Assembly: GCA_964601205.1 (NCBI GenBank)
Contig: CAZRML010000036.1
Location: forward strand, 101,309 to 165,308
Reading direction: 5' to 3'
Length of the DNA stretch: 64,000 nt
Source: JAQVEM01 sp964601205
GTDB lineage: Bacteria > Actinomycetota > Humimicrobiia > Humimicrobiales > Humimicrobiaceae
The notes beneath the pieces are model-generated. The model was given only the letters and a program-made list of their open reading frames with translations. It was not told where the DNA came from and made no database searches. Of the stretch, positions 8,048 through 17,026 are shown piece by piece; position 1 is the stretch's first letter, and every line of letters begins with the position of its first letter. The position numbers and the translations under genes are program-made.

Positions 8048-9466
8048 CTATCTTACATCAAAAATCTTACCTGGATTCATGATACCATTGGGGTCAAAAG
8101 CTTTCTTAATTCTTCTCATTAAATCTATTTCCGCCGGGCTGCATACAATCCCCATAAAATCTTTCCTTTTAGAGCCAATACCATGCTCGCCGCTTAAAGT
8201 CCCCCCGAGCTTTTTTGTCGCCTGATACAGCTCTTTTAAAGCTTCTGCCTCAAGAGCATACCATTCTTCCATTGTGCTTTCTGGATTTTTAACCAGCGTT
8301 GCATGCAGGTTTCCATCACCAGCATGGCCGTAACATGGAATTTTTATACCATACTTTTTAGAAATCCCGTCCAGCTCTAACATTAAGTCAGGAATTACTG
8401 ATATCGGCACTACTATATCTTCCAGACTCTGATGAGGACTAAAAACCATAAAAGCTTCTGCAATATTACGCCTAACACTCCATATTCTTTCCTGGGTTGT
8501 ATAGTTGTCTGCCCAGTATACCTCCAGGGCGCCTTCTTTTATGCACATCTCTCCAACTGTTTCAGCATCCTGAGAAACTATATCTTCCCTGTTTCCATCA
8601 ACCTCTATTATTAACATAGCCCCTGCGCTCTTATAGGGAAGCTTTTCATTTAAATACTGGCATGACGCCTGAACAGAGATCTTGTCCATAAATTCTATTG
8701 AGGTAGGAACAATCTTTGCTTTGGTCATAATTATGGGAACCATCTCAATGGCAGATTTAACATCTTTAAATAATACAAGTAAGTCAATTTTTGCCGTGGG
8801 AAGTGGAATCAATTTTATTATTACCCTGGTAACAATACCTAAAGTACCTTCTGAACCTATTATGAGCTGTTTTATATCATAGCCTGTTACATCTTTTAGA
8901 AGTTTGCCTCCAAGACTGACTATCTCACCTTCCGGAGTAACCAGTTCCAGCCCCATAATGTAGCGGCCTGTGACCCCGTACTTGACAGCCCTTCCACCCC
9001 CGGCATTCTCAGCCACGTTACCACCAATAAAACAGGTTTCTACGCTCATAGGATAACCGGCATAAAATAAACCTTTTTCAGAAATAATTTCATTTACTTC
9101 ATTAGTTATTACCCCCGGCTCCAGTGTCATCATCATATTGTTGTAATCTATTTCTAAGATACGGTTCATCTTTTCAAAAGATATTACAATCCCGCCAAAT
9201 ACTGGGATAGCACCACCGGAAAGACCACTTCCGGCCCCACGGGGAGTAACCGGTATTAATCTACTGTTTGCCAGTTTTAGAATACTGGCTATCTCTTCTG
9301 CAGAGCCAGGGGTCACTACAACTTCCGGCATATGACCATATTGCTCTGAGGGTGTTTCATCATGTGAGTAAGCTTCTATCTTTTCCCTGCCGGTTAAAAC
9401 ATTTTTACTGCCGACAATTTCAGCTAATTTATTTAAAATTTCCTCTGTTACCAGATTATATTTCAT
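8048..9466 (-). CDS. FAD-linked 2-hydroxyacid dehydrogenase, GlcD/LctD-like
   Basis: A 472-residue VAO-family flavoprotein. The FAD-binding domain shows PRGAGSGLSGGAIPV near residue 77, GGNVAENAGGGRAVKYG near 148 and GSEGTLGIVTRV near 206. The C-terminal oxidase domain has the metal-site motif GHAGDGNLHATL near 376 and GEHGIGSKRKDF near 430, as in glycolate oxidase GlcD and D-lactate dehydrogenases. Its ATG overlaps the etfA stop by ATGA, giving an etfB-etfA-glcD order like the lctBCD genes of Acetobacterium. It probably oxidises a 2-hydroxyacid such as D-lactate with electrons passed to the adjacent Etf. The substrate is inferred. Confidence 0.9.
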   Translation of the reverse strand: MKYNLVTEEILNKLAEIVGSKNVLTGREKIEAYSHDETPSEQYGHMPEVVVTPGSAEEIASILKLANSRLIPVTPRGAGSGLSGGAIPVFGGIVISFEKMNRILEIDYNNMMMTLEPGVITNEVNEIISEKGLFYAGYPMSVETCFIGGNVAENAGGGRAVKYGVTGRYIMGLELVTPEGEIVSLGGKLLKDVTGYDIKQLIIGSEGTLGIVTRVIIKLIPLPTAKIDLLVLFKDVKSAIEMVPIIMTKAKIVPTSIEFMDKISVQASCQYLNEKLPYKSAGAMLIIEVDGNREDIVSQDAETVGEMCIKEGALEVYWADNYTTQERIWSVRRNIAEAFMVFSPHQSLEDIVVPISVIPDLMLELDGISKKYGIKIPCYGHAGDGNLHATLVKNPESTMEEWYALEAEALKELYQATKKLGGTLSGEHGIGSKRKDFMGIVCSPAEIDLMRRIKKAFDPNGIMNPGKIFDVR

Positions 9467-10467
9467 CTTGACCGGCCCCTTTTTTTAAGTCTTTCTTTAA
9501 TCAAAGGTACGACCTCAAAAAGATCTGCTACTATTCCAAAGTCTGATATCTTAAAAATCTGTGCGTCAGGGTCGCTGTTAATTGCTATAATAGTATCTGA
9601 TGTCTTTATGCCGGCTAAATGCTGGATAGAGCCCGAAATGCCTATGGCTATATATAATTTTGGAGATACTGTTTTGCCGCTTAAGCCAACCTGATGGGGA
9701 TAGGATATCCAGCCCCTATCAACCGCGTCCCTTGATGCGCCTATTGAGCCGCCCAGGTTTTTAGCCAGGTCATAAATAAGGCTAAAATTTTCTTTTTTCT
9801 TCAGTCCCTTTCCACCGGATACCACAATATCCGCATCCTGAATATTTTCTGCTTCATCTTCAGTTTTTCTAAATTTTATTCTTTCTACTCTTCCATCAAT
9901 TAACCCGGGCTTTAGCTTAATTTTAATAATTTTACCTTTTCTACTGCTGTCCAGGGGAGCCGGCCTGGTTGACTTCATCCTGACTGTAGCCATCTGTGGC
10001 TTGCTTTGAGGAGTTTTAATTGTTGCCAGGATGTTACCTCCAATAGCAGGTCTTGTCTGAAGAAGATTGCCAGTATCTTTTTCAATATCAAGCTCGGTAC
10101 AATCAGCAGTAAGTCCGGTTTCAAGTCTTACGGCAACATGGGGCATTAAAGTTCTGCCACCTGTTGTAGCACCGGCTATTACAATTTCCGGTTTATATCC
10201 TTTAATCAAATCCACCAGGACATTGCTATAGTTTTCTACAATAAAGTAATTTAACCTGGGATCATCTACCAGATAAACCTTATCGGCCCCTCTATATATG
10301 AGCTCGCTTAATTTATCATCACTTATATCATGGCCCAGAAGCACTGACGCCAGCTCTACTCCTAAACTGTTAGCCAGCTTCCTACCACGGGTTAAAATCT
10401 CATAAGATACTTCCCTTATTTTCCCATCACTCTGTTCGGCTATAGTCCAGACACTGTTAGAACTCAC
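9463..10467 (-). CDS. etfA: Electron-transfer flavoprotein alpha subunit (copy 1)
   Basis: A 334-residue EtfA. The C-terminal FAD-binding half has SYPHQVGLSGKTVSPKLYIA followed by the GISGSIQHLAGI signature near residue 280, and SDPDAQIF near 303. The N-terminal half carries the Etf fold (GATTGGRTLMPHVAVRLETG). There is no ferredoxin extension, unlike the copy at 14988-16184. It starts at GTG 10467 after AGGAGATATG, 13 bp behind etfB, and overlaps glcD by 4 bp. It forms the flavin heterodimer with the neighbouring EtfB that accepts electrons from GlcD. Confidence 0.95.
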   Translation of the reverse strand: MSSNSVWTIAEQSDGKIREVSYEILTRGRKLANSLGVELASVLLGHDISDDKLSELIYRGADKVYLVDDPRLNYFIVENYSNVLVDLIKGYKPEIVIAGATTGGRTLMPHVAVRLETGLTADCTELDIEKDTGNLLQTRPAIGGNILATIKTPQSKPQMATVRMKSTRPAPLDSSRKGKIIKIKLKPGLIDGRVERIKFRKTEDEAENIQDADIVVSGGKGLKKKENFSLIYDLAKNLGGSIGASRDAVDRGWISYPHQVGLSGKTVSPKLYIAIGISGSIQHLAGIKTSDTIIAINSDPDAQIFKISDFGIVADLFEVVPLIKERLKKRGRSR

Positions 10468-10480
10468 CTGTCATATCTCC

Positions 10481-11278
10481 TTAAATTAATTTTTCTTTTT
10501 GAATAAAATCTACCAGTCTGTCAACAGCTTCTGAGAGCTCCTCTTCGTCAGCCGGCCTTAAAACTGTACCGCCTCTTGCTACCTTAGGATGGCTTATCCT
10601 AACTACACGGGTAGGAGAACCTTTTAGTCCTAGCTTTTCCTTATCAAGCTTTAAATCATCTGCTGACCATATCGGTATTTCTGTCTTTTTAGCCTTCTTC
10701 TTTCCCCTTAGTGTAGGAAGCCTCGGATAACTTATTTCTTTTACCACAGTAAGAAGGCAGGGAAGTGGTAACTTTAGAGTTTCATATCCATCCTCAACCA
10801 GCCGCTCCACTATTATCTTTTTACCGGAAATTTCTACAATTTTACTTACATAAGTTGCAATAGGAATATCAAGTAACGAACCTATGCCGGGACCTACCTG
10901 CCCGGTATCACCATCAGTGGCGCGCTCTCCGGCTAAAATCAAATCATAATTTCCTATCTTCTGTATCGATTTAGACAGGGTAAAAGATGTGGCCCAGGTA
11001 TCAGAACCTTTAAATTCTTTTCCTGCCAGAAGTATTCCTTCATCACAACCCATGGAGATTGCTTCTTTTAAAGCCTTTTCCGCACCCGGGGGACCCATTG
11101 AAATTACTACTATTTTCCCGCCATATTTTTCCTTTAACTGTATGCCAACTTCAATGGCATACAGGTCAAGGGGGTTGACTATGCTTTCTACCCCTTCCCT
11201 TATCATAGTGCCTGTGGCCTCATCCATTTTTACATTCCCTGTTTCGGGAACCTGTTTTATGAGGATGATAATTTGCAA
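10481..11278 (-). CDS. etfB: Electron-transfer flavoprotein beta subunit (copy 1), bifurcating-type motif
   Basis: A 265-residue EtfB with VNPLDLYAIEVGIQLKEKYGG near residue 35, ISMGPPGAEKALKEAISMG near 60 and DGDTGQVGPGIGSLLDIP near 120. The NP-x-D-x-YAIE and MGPP motifs are those of the Etf group whose beta subunit binds FAD and bifurcates or confurcates electrons, rather than AMP-binding Etfs. It is first gene of the etfB-etfA-glcD unit; the 186-bp gap to the SIS gene upstream shows no clear promoter. Bifurcation is inferred from motif and gene order. Confidence 0.95.
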   Translation of the reverse strand: MQIIILIKQVPETGNVKMDEATGTMIREGVESIVNPLDLYAIEVGIQLKEKYGGKIVVISMGPPGAEKALKEAISMGCDEGILLAGKEFKGSDTWATSFTLSKSIQKIGNYDLILAGERATDGDTGQVGPGIGSLLDIPIATYVSKIVEISGKKIIVERLVEDGYETLKLPLPCLLTVVKEISYPRLPTLRGKKKAKKTEIPIWSADDLKLDKEKLGLKGSPTRVVRISHPKVARGGTVLRPADEEELSEAVDRLVDFIQKEKLI

Positions 11279-11464
11279 TTTATTCTCCTATGCTTGTAAC
11301 AATCATAGATTTAATATTCTTTTCTAGTTTCATACTATATATAACTATTGAATTATTCGTATTTTTAATTCCCACAATTATCTTCTATGCTACATTTTCA
11401 ATAAAGAGCTTTCAGTAATAAAACCTAAACAAAATAATTATCACCTTATAAACTTCATTAAAAA

Positions 11465-13258
11465 CTATCGTTTATTCTTAATACACTCAATCGCCCTTTT
11501 AACCGGCGAATCAGAAAATTTCTCCTCAGATGAACTTTTTTGTATTAATTCAATAGTTTCAAATAGAGCTTCACATGCATCCAGGTATTTTAATCCTGTC
11601 AAATCTGATATAATTCTGCTTCCCCTATCAATTAGTTTCTTATTAGTTGGATTTACATATACCATAACATTCTTTACGATTCTTCCCATTCTTGCCATGG
11701 TTGCCGTAGAAATTGTGTTAAATACTAATTTGATTGCTGTATGTAAGAATAAGTCCAGTTGGGATTCCGGGGCATTATAAGGAATATTCATTACTATATC
11801 TTTATCAATATTTTTCGGTAGAATGTCATTTATAATGATATATCCCTTTCTATTATACTTTTTTATATGATTATCAAATAATTTCCTATATTGAGAATTT
11901 TCTTCTTCATACTTAGAGACTTCCCTTCCAGCAAGAAATATTATTGCCGTAGAAGCAGCATTTTGATATCTACCCGGGCTGTCTTCATAACCAATTTGAA
12001 ATTTATATATCTCTGAATTACTAATTTTAGGGGGTGATTCGCATAAATTAGACGAAGCCCCCATTGATTCATATAAATCTGAATCCCAGTTTAGCCCACG
12101 GGGCTCTCTCATGAGCATATTAAACCATGCAGATTTTGTATCAATTAATGGATTTTTTACAAACGCCCATGATTGCGGTGATTTAAAATCGTCATTTTTT
12201 CTAAAATGGGGAATACTAAAAGTTGGTGCTCTTTCTGTGGTATCCGTAAGTATATCAAGCATAAAGGAATCAGAGAAATAGGTTATAAAACCTTCACGAC
12301 CATATACTTCCTCTTCCAATTCCACAACACATGCAAGCTGATTAAGAGATTCCCTGGAAGATATAGTTGAAAGCAACCCTTTATATCTTTCTACATAATC
12401 ATCTTTGCACCATTTTTTAATATTCAAAACAGATAATTCATCAATTGTTAATATTTTGTTAAGAACTTTAGCTATTGCCATCTCAAGAGCCGTACCTATA
12501 ACCAGCAATTCAACAGTAATGGCCTGCATTCTTGTAGATCCTGTAATAGCCATAGGTCCTGTCGTGAGGTCAAGTTTGGTTATTTTTTCCTCTTTTATGA
12601 CTTCCCTTGACCTCTTAAGATGATTTGAAAGGATACCGGCCGGATTGTTAAAGACAAAAAAGACTTTTGCTCCGGATTCAAATGCCTGCCATACAGTACC
12701 TATTACTGATGGTGTTTCCCCTCCTTCGGTTATAGCTACAAACACATCCCCCTCTTTAATTTTAGCTTCTTTAACCTGTTGCCTACCGAATGATTGGAAA
12801 TCTTCAAAATTTTCCAGGGACCTGATTAAAGCGAAATCTCCACCAGTCATAATGCTATAGGAAGAATCGGATATTAAAGGAAGTTTTGTTTTTAATGCAG
12901 GCAATAATTCTTCTGCTCTACTCCAGAATGTACGCCACATTTTTTCCAAAAGTATCCCGAGCCTGCCTGTAGACCCGCAACCACTGAAACATATTCTCTT
13001 TCCTTCTAGCATAGCAGCATACAAAGAACTAACTAACTCATTAAATTCATCTGTTTCCAATACTTTTTTATAAACAGGGACTATATCCTCATCTACTCTA
13101 AAAAGCATTTTCAATCCGGACTGTGTATTATTCTGGACCGTCTCACTAAAATTCATTGTTTTTGGGTGCTGGGATTCTGTAATCAATTCACCCAAGTGGA
13201 ATTCTTTTTCATTTTTTATAAACTCTTCTGCTTTCTTTCTTGAATTTGGTAGGCTCAT
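11465..13258 (-). CDS. Double-SIS protein of the MurQ/GKRP family
   Basis: About 597 residues, twice the length of MurQ etherase and close to glucokinase regulatory protein (GKRP). The first SIS domain has ICFSGCGSTGRLGILLEK near residue 90, AITEGGETPSVIG near 177 and DLTTGPMAITGSTRMQAIT near 228. The MurQ-type end motif TATMARMGRIVKNVMVYVNP appears only at about residue 530 after a second SIS-like region. MurQ splits MurNAc-6-P into GlcNAc-6-P and D-lactate. The second catalytic Glu region (LENFED) is present, but the first Glu position is Met, with a Glu two residues earlier, so activity is uncertain. ATG 13258, 5 nt after AGGAG, is preferred to GTG 13264. Confidence 0.8.
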   Translation of the reverse strand: MSLPNSRKKAEEFIKNEKEFHLGELITESQHPKTMNFSETVQNNTQSGLKMLFRVDEDIVPVYKKVLETDEFNELVSSLYAAMLEGKRICFSGCGSTGRLGILLEKMWRTFWSRAEELLPALKTKLPLISDSSYSIMTGGDFALIRSLENFEDFQSFGRQQVKEAKIKEGDVFVAITEGGETPSVIGTVWQAFESGAKVFFVFNNPAGILSNHLKRSREVIKEEKITKLDLTTGPMAITGSTRMQAITVELLVIGTALEMAIAKVLNKILTIDELSVLNIKKWCKDDYVERYKGLLSTISSRESLNQLACVVELEEEVYGREGFITYFSDSFMLDILTDTTERAPTFSIPHFRKNDDFKSPQSWAFVKNPLIDTKSAWFNMLMREPRGLNWDSDLYESMGASSNLCESPPKISNSEIYKFQIGYEDSPGRYQNAASTAIIFLAGREVSKYEEENSQYRKLFDNHIKKYNRKGYIIINDILPKNIDKDIVMNIPYNAPESQLDLFLHTAIKLVFNTISTATMARMGRIVKNVMVYVNPTNKKLIDRGSRIISDLTGLKYLDACEALFETIELIQKSSSEEKFSDSPVKRAIECIKNKR

Positions 13259-13381
13259 CACCACTCCTTTTATTTTTTCTCTATTATTTACAGTAGATCT
13301 TAAAATAATTATTCAACGATTTAGTTTTTCAATAATCGCTCTTTCATATGGAAATATCTATTTTACTTCTTTAACTCAGGA

Positions 13382-14770
13382 CTAATATAAACTTCCAATG
13401 GGTGATTTATATTTTTTCTTTTTGGTTTTTTGTTTGAATTCATCTTTAGCAGCATTAATTATATTTCTATTCCTAAATAGTCTTATGCAACTTAAAGCTA
13501 ATATTTTTGCCGCCAATATCATCCCGGCATGCCCAATATGCATACCACTAGACGCTGTCACCTGCCAGGAATGAGGGGATACGCCCAGCGGAAAGCAAGC
13601 TGTAATAAATTTAGCTGCAGGAACAATCCAGCTAACATCCCCAAGATCAGTTGAACCTGGATAATTAATACCCGCCCCATAAGGAGGTATCATGGTATCG
13701 CAAAGATACCTATTTTCTAAATATTTATAAGATCCATCATCTAAATGGGATATATAAAGAGCTTCTTCTCTCTGTCCTCTATTAAAATTAGAGGCCATTT
13801 CTCTGGCAAAATCTTTATCTTTTTGAGTAAATTTTTCTAATTCTATTTTTTCCATAATATCCCACAACATTTTATTCAATACATCATTATTTAAAAAATT
13901 ATAGCATCCAGTTATTAATTTTATTTCTAAACTGGTATCAGTCATCAATGCTGCTCCTCTGGCTATGTTTAAAACTCTTTCATATATTTCTTCCACAGCT
14001 TCCCTCCCTGGAGCCCTAACAAAGTACCATACTTCGGCCAGATCTGGAACGATATTCGGCATTATTCCGCCTTTTGTTATTACATAATGCAAACTGGCAT
14101 CTTTTATTATATGTTCCCTTAAATAATTAGAACCAATATCAGTTAACTCTACTGCGTCTAATGCACTTCTTCCATTGAATGGATCTCCAGCAGCATGTGA
14201 AGCTATTCCCTTAAAAATAAGCTTAAATGAATTCATTGCCTGAGTCCCACCCAGGTTTATTGAGTTATAACAATCAGGATGCCATGTTAGGCATATGTCT
14301 ACATCATTAAAAAGCCCTTCTTTAACCATTATTATTTTACCTGTAATAGTTTCTTCTGCCGGACAACCATAATACCTGATTGTTCCGCTAAATCTTCCTT
14401 CTTTAATAGCTTCTTTTACAGCAACTGCTGCAAACATTGCACCAGTACCTAAAAGATTGTGCCCACAGCCATGCCCGGACTCCTTTCCCTTAATGGGCTT
14501 TTTAAATGGTTTTTTCTCCTGGCCCAAACCCGGTAGAGCGTCGTACTCGCCCAATAAACCTATCACTGGCTTACCGTTACCATATTCAGCTATGAAAGCA
14601 TTCTGACAATCCCTTGATTTTTTTATTTTAAATCCTTTAGTAGATAATACATCCATCTGGAGCCTTGCTGATTTAACTTCCTTCTGGGACAATTCTGCAT
14701 ATTGCCATATTTTATTAGAGATTCTGATATATTCTTTTTTATTTTCGTTAATAAATTTAATTACCGACAT
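13382..14770 (-). CDS. M20-family amidohydrolase, AbgB-like
   Basis: A 462-residue metallopeptidase-fold amidase. GLLGEYDALPGLGQ near residue 72 and SGHGCGHNLLGTGAMFAA near 97 carry the metal ligands, and YGCPAEETITGK near 133 holds the catalytic Glu pair; SHAAGDPFNGRSALDAVEL near 190 opens the dimerisation domain. The layout is closest to AbgB, which splits p-aminobenzoyl-glutamate, and to other M20 amidases that cut N-acyl amino acids. Within an amino-sugar locus it might trim a peptide or N-acyl group from the imported substrate. The true substrate cannot be read from sequence. Confidence 0.9.
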   Translation of the reverse strand: MSVIKFINENKKEYIRISNKIWQYAELSQKEVKSARLQMDVLSTKGFKIKKSRDCQNAFIAEYGNGKPVIGLLGEYDALPGLGQEKKPFKKPIKGKESGHGCGHNLLGTGAMFAAVAVKEAIKEGRFSGTIRYYGCPAEETITGKIIMVKEGLFNDVDICLTWHPDCYNSINLGGTQAMNSFKLIFKGIASHAAGDPFNGRSALDAVELTDIGSNYLREHIIKDASLHYVITKGGIMPNIVPDLAEVWYFVRAPGREAVEEIYERVLNIARGAALMTDTSLEIKLITGCYNFLNNDVLNKMLWDIMEKIELEKFTQKDKDFAREMASNFNRGQREEALYISHLDDGSYKYLENRYLCDTMIPPYGAGINYPGSTDLGDVSWIVPAAKFITACFPLGVSPHSWQVTASSGMHIGHAGMILAAKILALSCIRLFRNRNIINAAKDEFKQKTKKKKYKSPIGSLY

Positions 14771-14804
14771 TTTTTACTAATTGGATAACCCATATTAAAA
14801 ATTT

Positions 14805-14822
14805 AACAATAAAGTTATTGTT
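14805..14822. promoter_or_regulatory. Operator-like inverted repeat upstream of the M20 gene
   Basis: AACAATAA-AG-TTATTGTT is a perfect dyad with 8-bp arms, 35-52 bp upstream of the M20 start at 14770. A partial second copy (AACAATAGTTATT) lies at about 14836-14848. AT-rich dyads of this kind fit a repressor site. The rest of the 14771-14987 spacer shows nothing else. Confidence 0.45.
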
Positions 14823-14987
14823 GATTTACAAAAAAACAATAGTTATTCTAAGATAATCATTCCACATTAAATTTATTCCTCTTCAAAAATTATATTCTGA
14901 AAAAATGTTAAAGACCCGAAATTAATTAGAGCAATTTCCGGTATACCTTTTGCAATTTAATTTCCTATATTAACCAACAAAAAAATG

Positions 14988-16184
14988 CTATTTCTTTATA
15001 AAACTATTATCTTTTATCTTTTTTATCAGTTCAGGAATAATTTCATAAAGGTCACCCACCATGCCTATATCAGCAGTATCAAAAATTGGTGCAGAAGGAT
15101 CATTATTTATTGCGACTATAAAATCCGATCTTCCCATTCCAGCAAGATGCTGCGCCGACCCGGATATCCCACATGCTATATAAATCCTGGGCCTGACCGT
15201 TTTTCCACTTAACCCCACCTGATGGGGATAGCTTATCCACCCTTTATCAACCGCTACTCTGCTTGCTCCAACCACTCCACCCAGTGTTTCAGCCAGCTCA
15301 TTAATAAGTCTAAACCCTTTCTCATTGCCCAGGCCATTACCCCCTGAACAAATAACTTCAGCTTCAATGATATTTAGATTCTCCTCTATTTTTTCCATCT
15401 TCTTTACTTCAACTCTGTCCCGGATTTTTTCTTTATCAAATTTCATATTTACTACTTCACCTTTATATCCGGGAATCTTTTCAGCTGGTTTCATAATTTT
15501 ATATCTAACCGTAGCCATCTGGGGTCTGTTATTGGTACAGATTATGGTTGCCATAATATTCCCGCCAAAAGCGGGTCTAGTTTGCAGTAAATTTTTGTCT
15601 TTCTTATTAATCTCTAATCCCGTACAATCAGCTGTAAGGCCTGTTTCGATACTTGATGAAATTCTTGGTGCGATTGACCTTCCAATAGCTGTCCCTCCTA
15701 TCAGGAAGATGTTTGGTTTAATTTTATTTACAAAGTCAATTAAAATATTAGAATAAGGATCATCTCTGAAATTTTCCAGGCATTCGTCGTCATAAACAAA
15801 TACTTTATCTACTCCATAGCTTATTAAATCTTCTGCCTTTTCTGTTACGCCCTTCCCCAGAAGCACGCAGTATAGCTTCTCACCAGTTTCTTTTGCCAGT
15901 TCTCTACCCTTTCCTATTAACTCATAGACCACAGGGGAAACCATACCATCTTTATACTCTCCAAAAATTAGTACCCCTTTATATCCGGACAGGTCAGCCT
16001 TTTTCTTTTCTTTTAATAGTTCAATAGCACCATAAGGACATTCTGAAACACATGCACCGCATAGCTTGCAATCTTCAGATATTACTGCCAGGCTGTCAAT
16101 TATTGATATTGCATTAAAAGGACAGGCCTTAATACAAAGACCACAACCTGTACATTTTTCTTTAATAACCCTTATTTTTTTCAT
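14988..16184 (-). CDS. etfA: EtfA with N-terminal 2x[4Fe-4S] ferredoxin domain (copy 2)
   Basis: A 398-residue fusion. Residues about 1-60 form a two-cluster ferredoxin (CTGCGLCIKACPFNA and CKLCGACVSECPYGA); the rest is a full EtfA with GLSGKTVRPRIYIACGIS, then GSAQHLAGMGR near 340, and NNDPSAPIFDTADIG. Ferredoxin-fused EtfA is known from LctC and CarE, components of confurcating lactate dehydrogenase and caffeyl-CoA reductase complexes. It follows etfB by 10 bp with a GAGGAG ribosome site. The ferredoxin module probably connects flavin chemistry to soluble ferredoxin or to the GlcF-like protein encoded upstream. Confidence 0.95.
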   Translation of the reverse strand: MKKIRVIKEKCTGCGLCIKACPFNAISIIDSLAVISEDCKLCGACVSECPYGAIELLKEKKKADLSGYKGVLIFGEYKDGMVSPVVYELIGKGRELAKETGEKLYCVLLGKGVTEKAEDLISYGVDKVFVYDDECLENFRDDPYSNILIDFVNKIKPNIFLIGGTAIGRSIAPRISSSIETGLTADCTGLEINKKDKNLLQTRPAFGGNIMATIICTNNRPQMATVRYKIMKPAEKIPGYKGEVVNMKFDKEKIRDRVEVKKMEKIEENLNIIEAEVICSGGNGLGNEKGFRLINELAETLGGVVGASRVAVDKGWISYPHQVGLSGKTVRPRIYIACGISGSAQHLAGMGRSDFIVAINNDPSAPIFDTADIGMVGDLYEIIPELIKKIKDNSFIKK

Positions 16185-16194
16185 TAAGAACTCC

Positions 16195-16989
16195 TCATAA
16201 AATCTTCTTTTCTTTTAACTTTTCAATTAAAATTTTAGCCTGATATTCTGGCTTTCCTTTTATTATTTCACCTTTACCACGGGCCGGAGGAGGAAATATT
16301 TTTACAACTTCTGTGGGAGAGCCTTCTGTACCATATCTCTTTTCTTTACCTCCTAAATCTTTTAAGTTCCATGTTGATATTGGAGTTTCTTTTGCCATTT
16401 TCTGTCTTTTAAAAGATGGGTACCTTGGTTCATTTGCTTCCTTGGTAACTGTAACTACAACCGGTAATTTAGACTCCACTATTTCGTAATAATCATCTAA
16501 AACTCTCTCCAGAGATATCGATCTTTCTTTTAGATCTATAATTTTTCTAACATAACCTATAAACGGAATACCCAGCTCTTCAGCCAGGCTGGGACCAACC
16601 TGTCCGGTATCACCATCAGTGGTCTTCAAACCACACATTATGATATCATAACTACCTATTTTTTTTATACCAGATGCCAGGGTATAGGCTGTTGCCCAGG
16701 TATCAGCGCCGGCAAATTTTTTATCGGTTAGCAAAATAGCATTATTACAACCCATAGCTATAGCTTCTCTTAAAGCGGCATCGGCCTGAGGGGGCCCCAT
16801 GCTGATAACATCTACTTCGCCACCGTATTTCTCTTTTAATCTGATAGCTTCTTCAATTGCATACATATCAAATGGATTGACCTCAGACAGAACACCCTCA
16901 CGGATCAGAGTCCCTTTTTCCTGATCCATCATCACATCTGTTTGTGCAGGTACCTGCTTTATACATACTATTATTTTTAATTTATCCAA
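16195..16989 (-). CDS. etfB: Electron-transfer flavoprotein beta subunit (copy 2), bifurcating-type motif
   Basis: A 264-residue EtfB with VNPFDMYAIEEAIRLKEKYG near residue 37 and ISMGPPQADAALREAIAMG near 61, matching the EtfB of bifurcating complexes (MGPPQA form), and DGDTGQVGPSLAEELGIP near 125. It partners the ferredoxin-fused EtfA directly downstream. It follows the MalG-type permease by 37 bp, so transport and electron-transfer genes are probably one transcript. It differs clearly from copy 1, so this is an old paralogue pair or separate acquisition, not a recent duplication. Confidence 0.95.
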   Translation of the reverse strand: MDKLKIIVCIKQVPAQTDVMMDQEKGTLIREGVLSEVNPFDMYAIEEAIRLKEKYGGEVDVISMGPPQADAALREAIAMGCNNAILLTDKKFAGADTWATAYTLASGIKKIGSYDIIMCGLKTTDGDTGQVGPSLAEELGIPFIGYVRKIIDLKERSISLERVLDDYYEIVESKLPVVVTVTKEANEPRYPSFKRQKMAKETPISTWNLKDLGGKEKRYGTEGSPTEVVKIFPPPARGKGEIIKGKPEYQAKILIEKLKEKKIL

Positions 16990-17026
16990 TTAAATCCCCC
17001 GTTTACTTTAAAAGTTGATTACTTTT

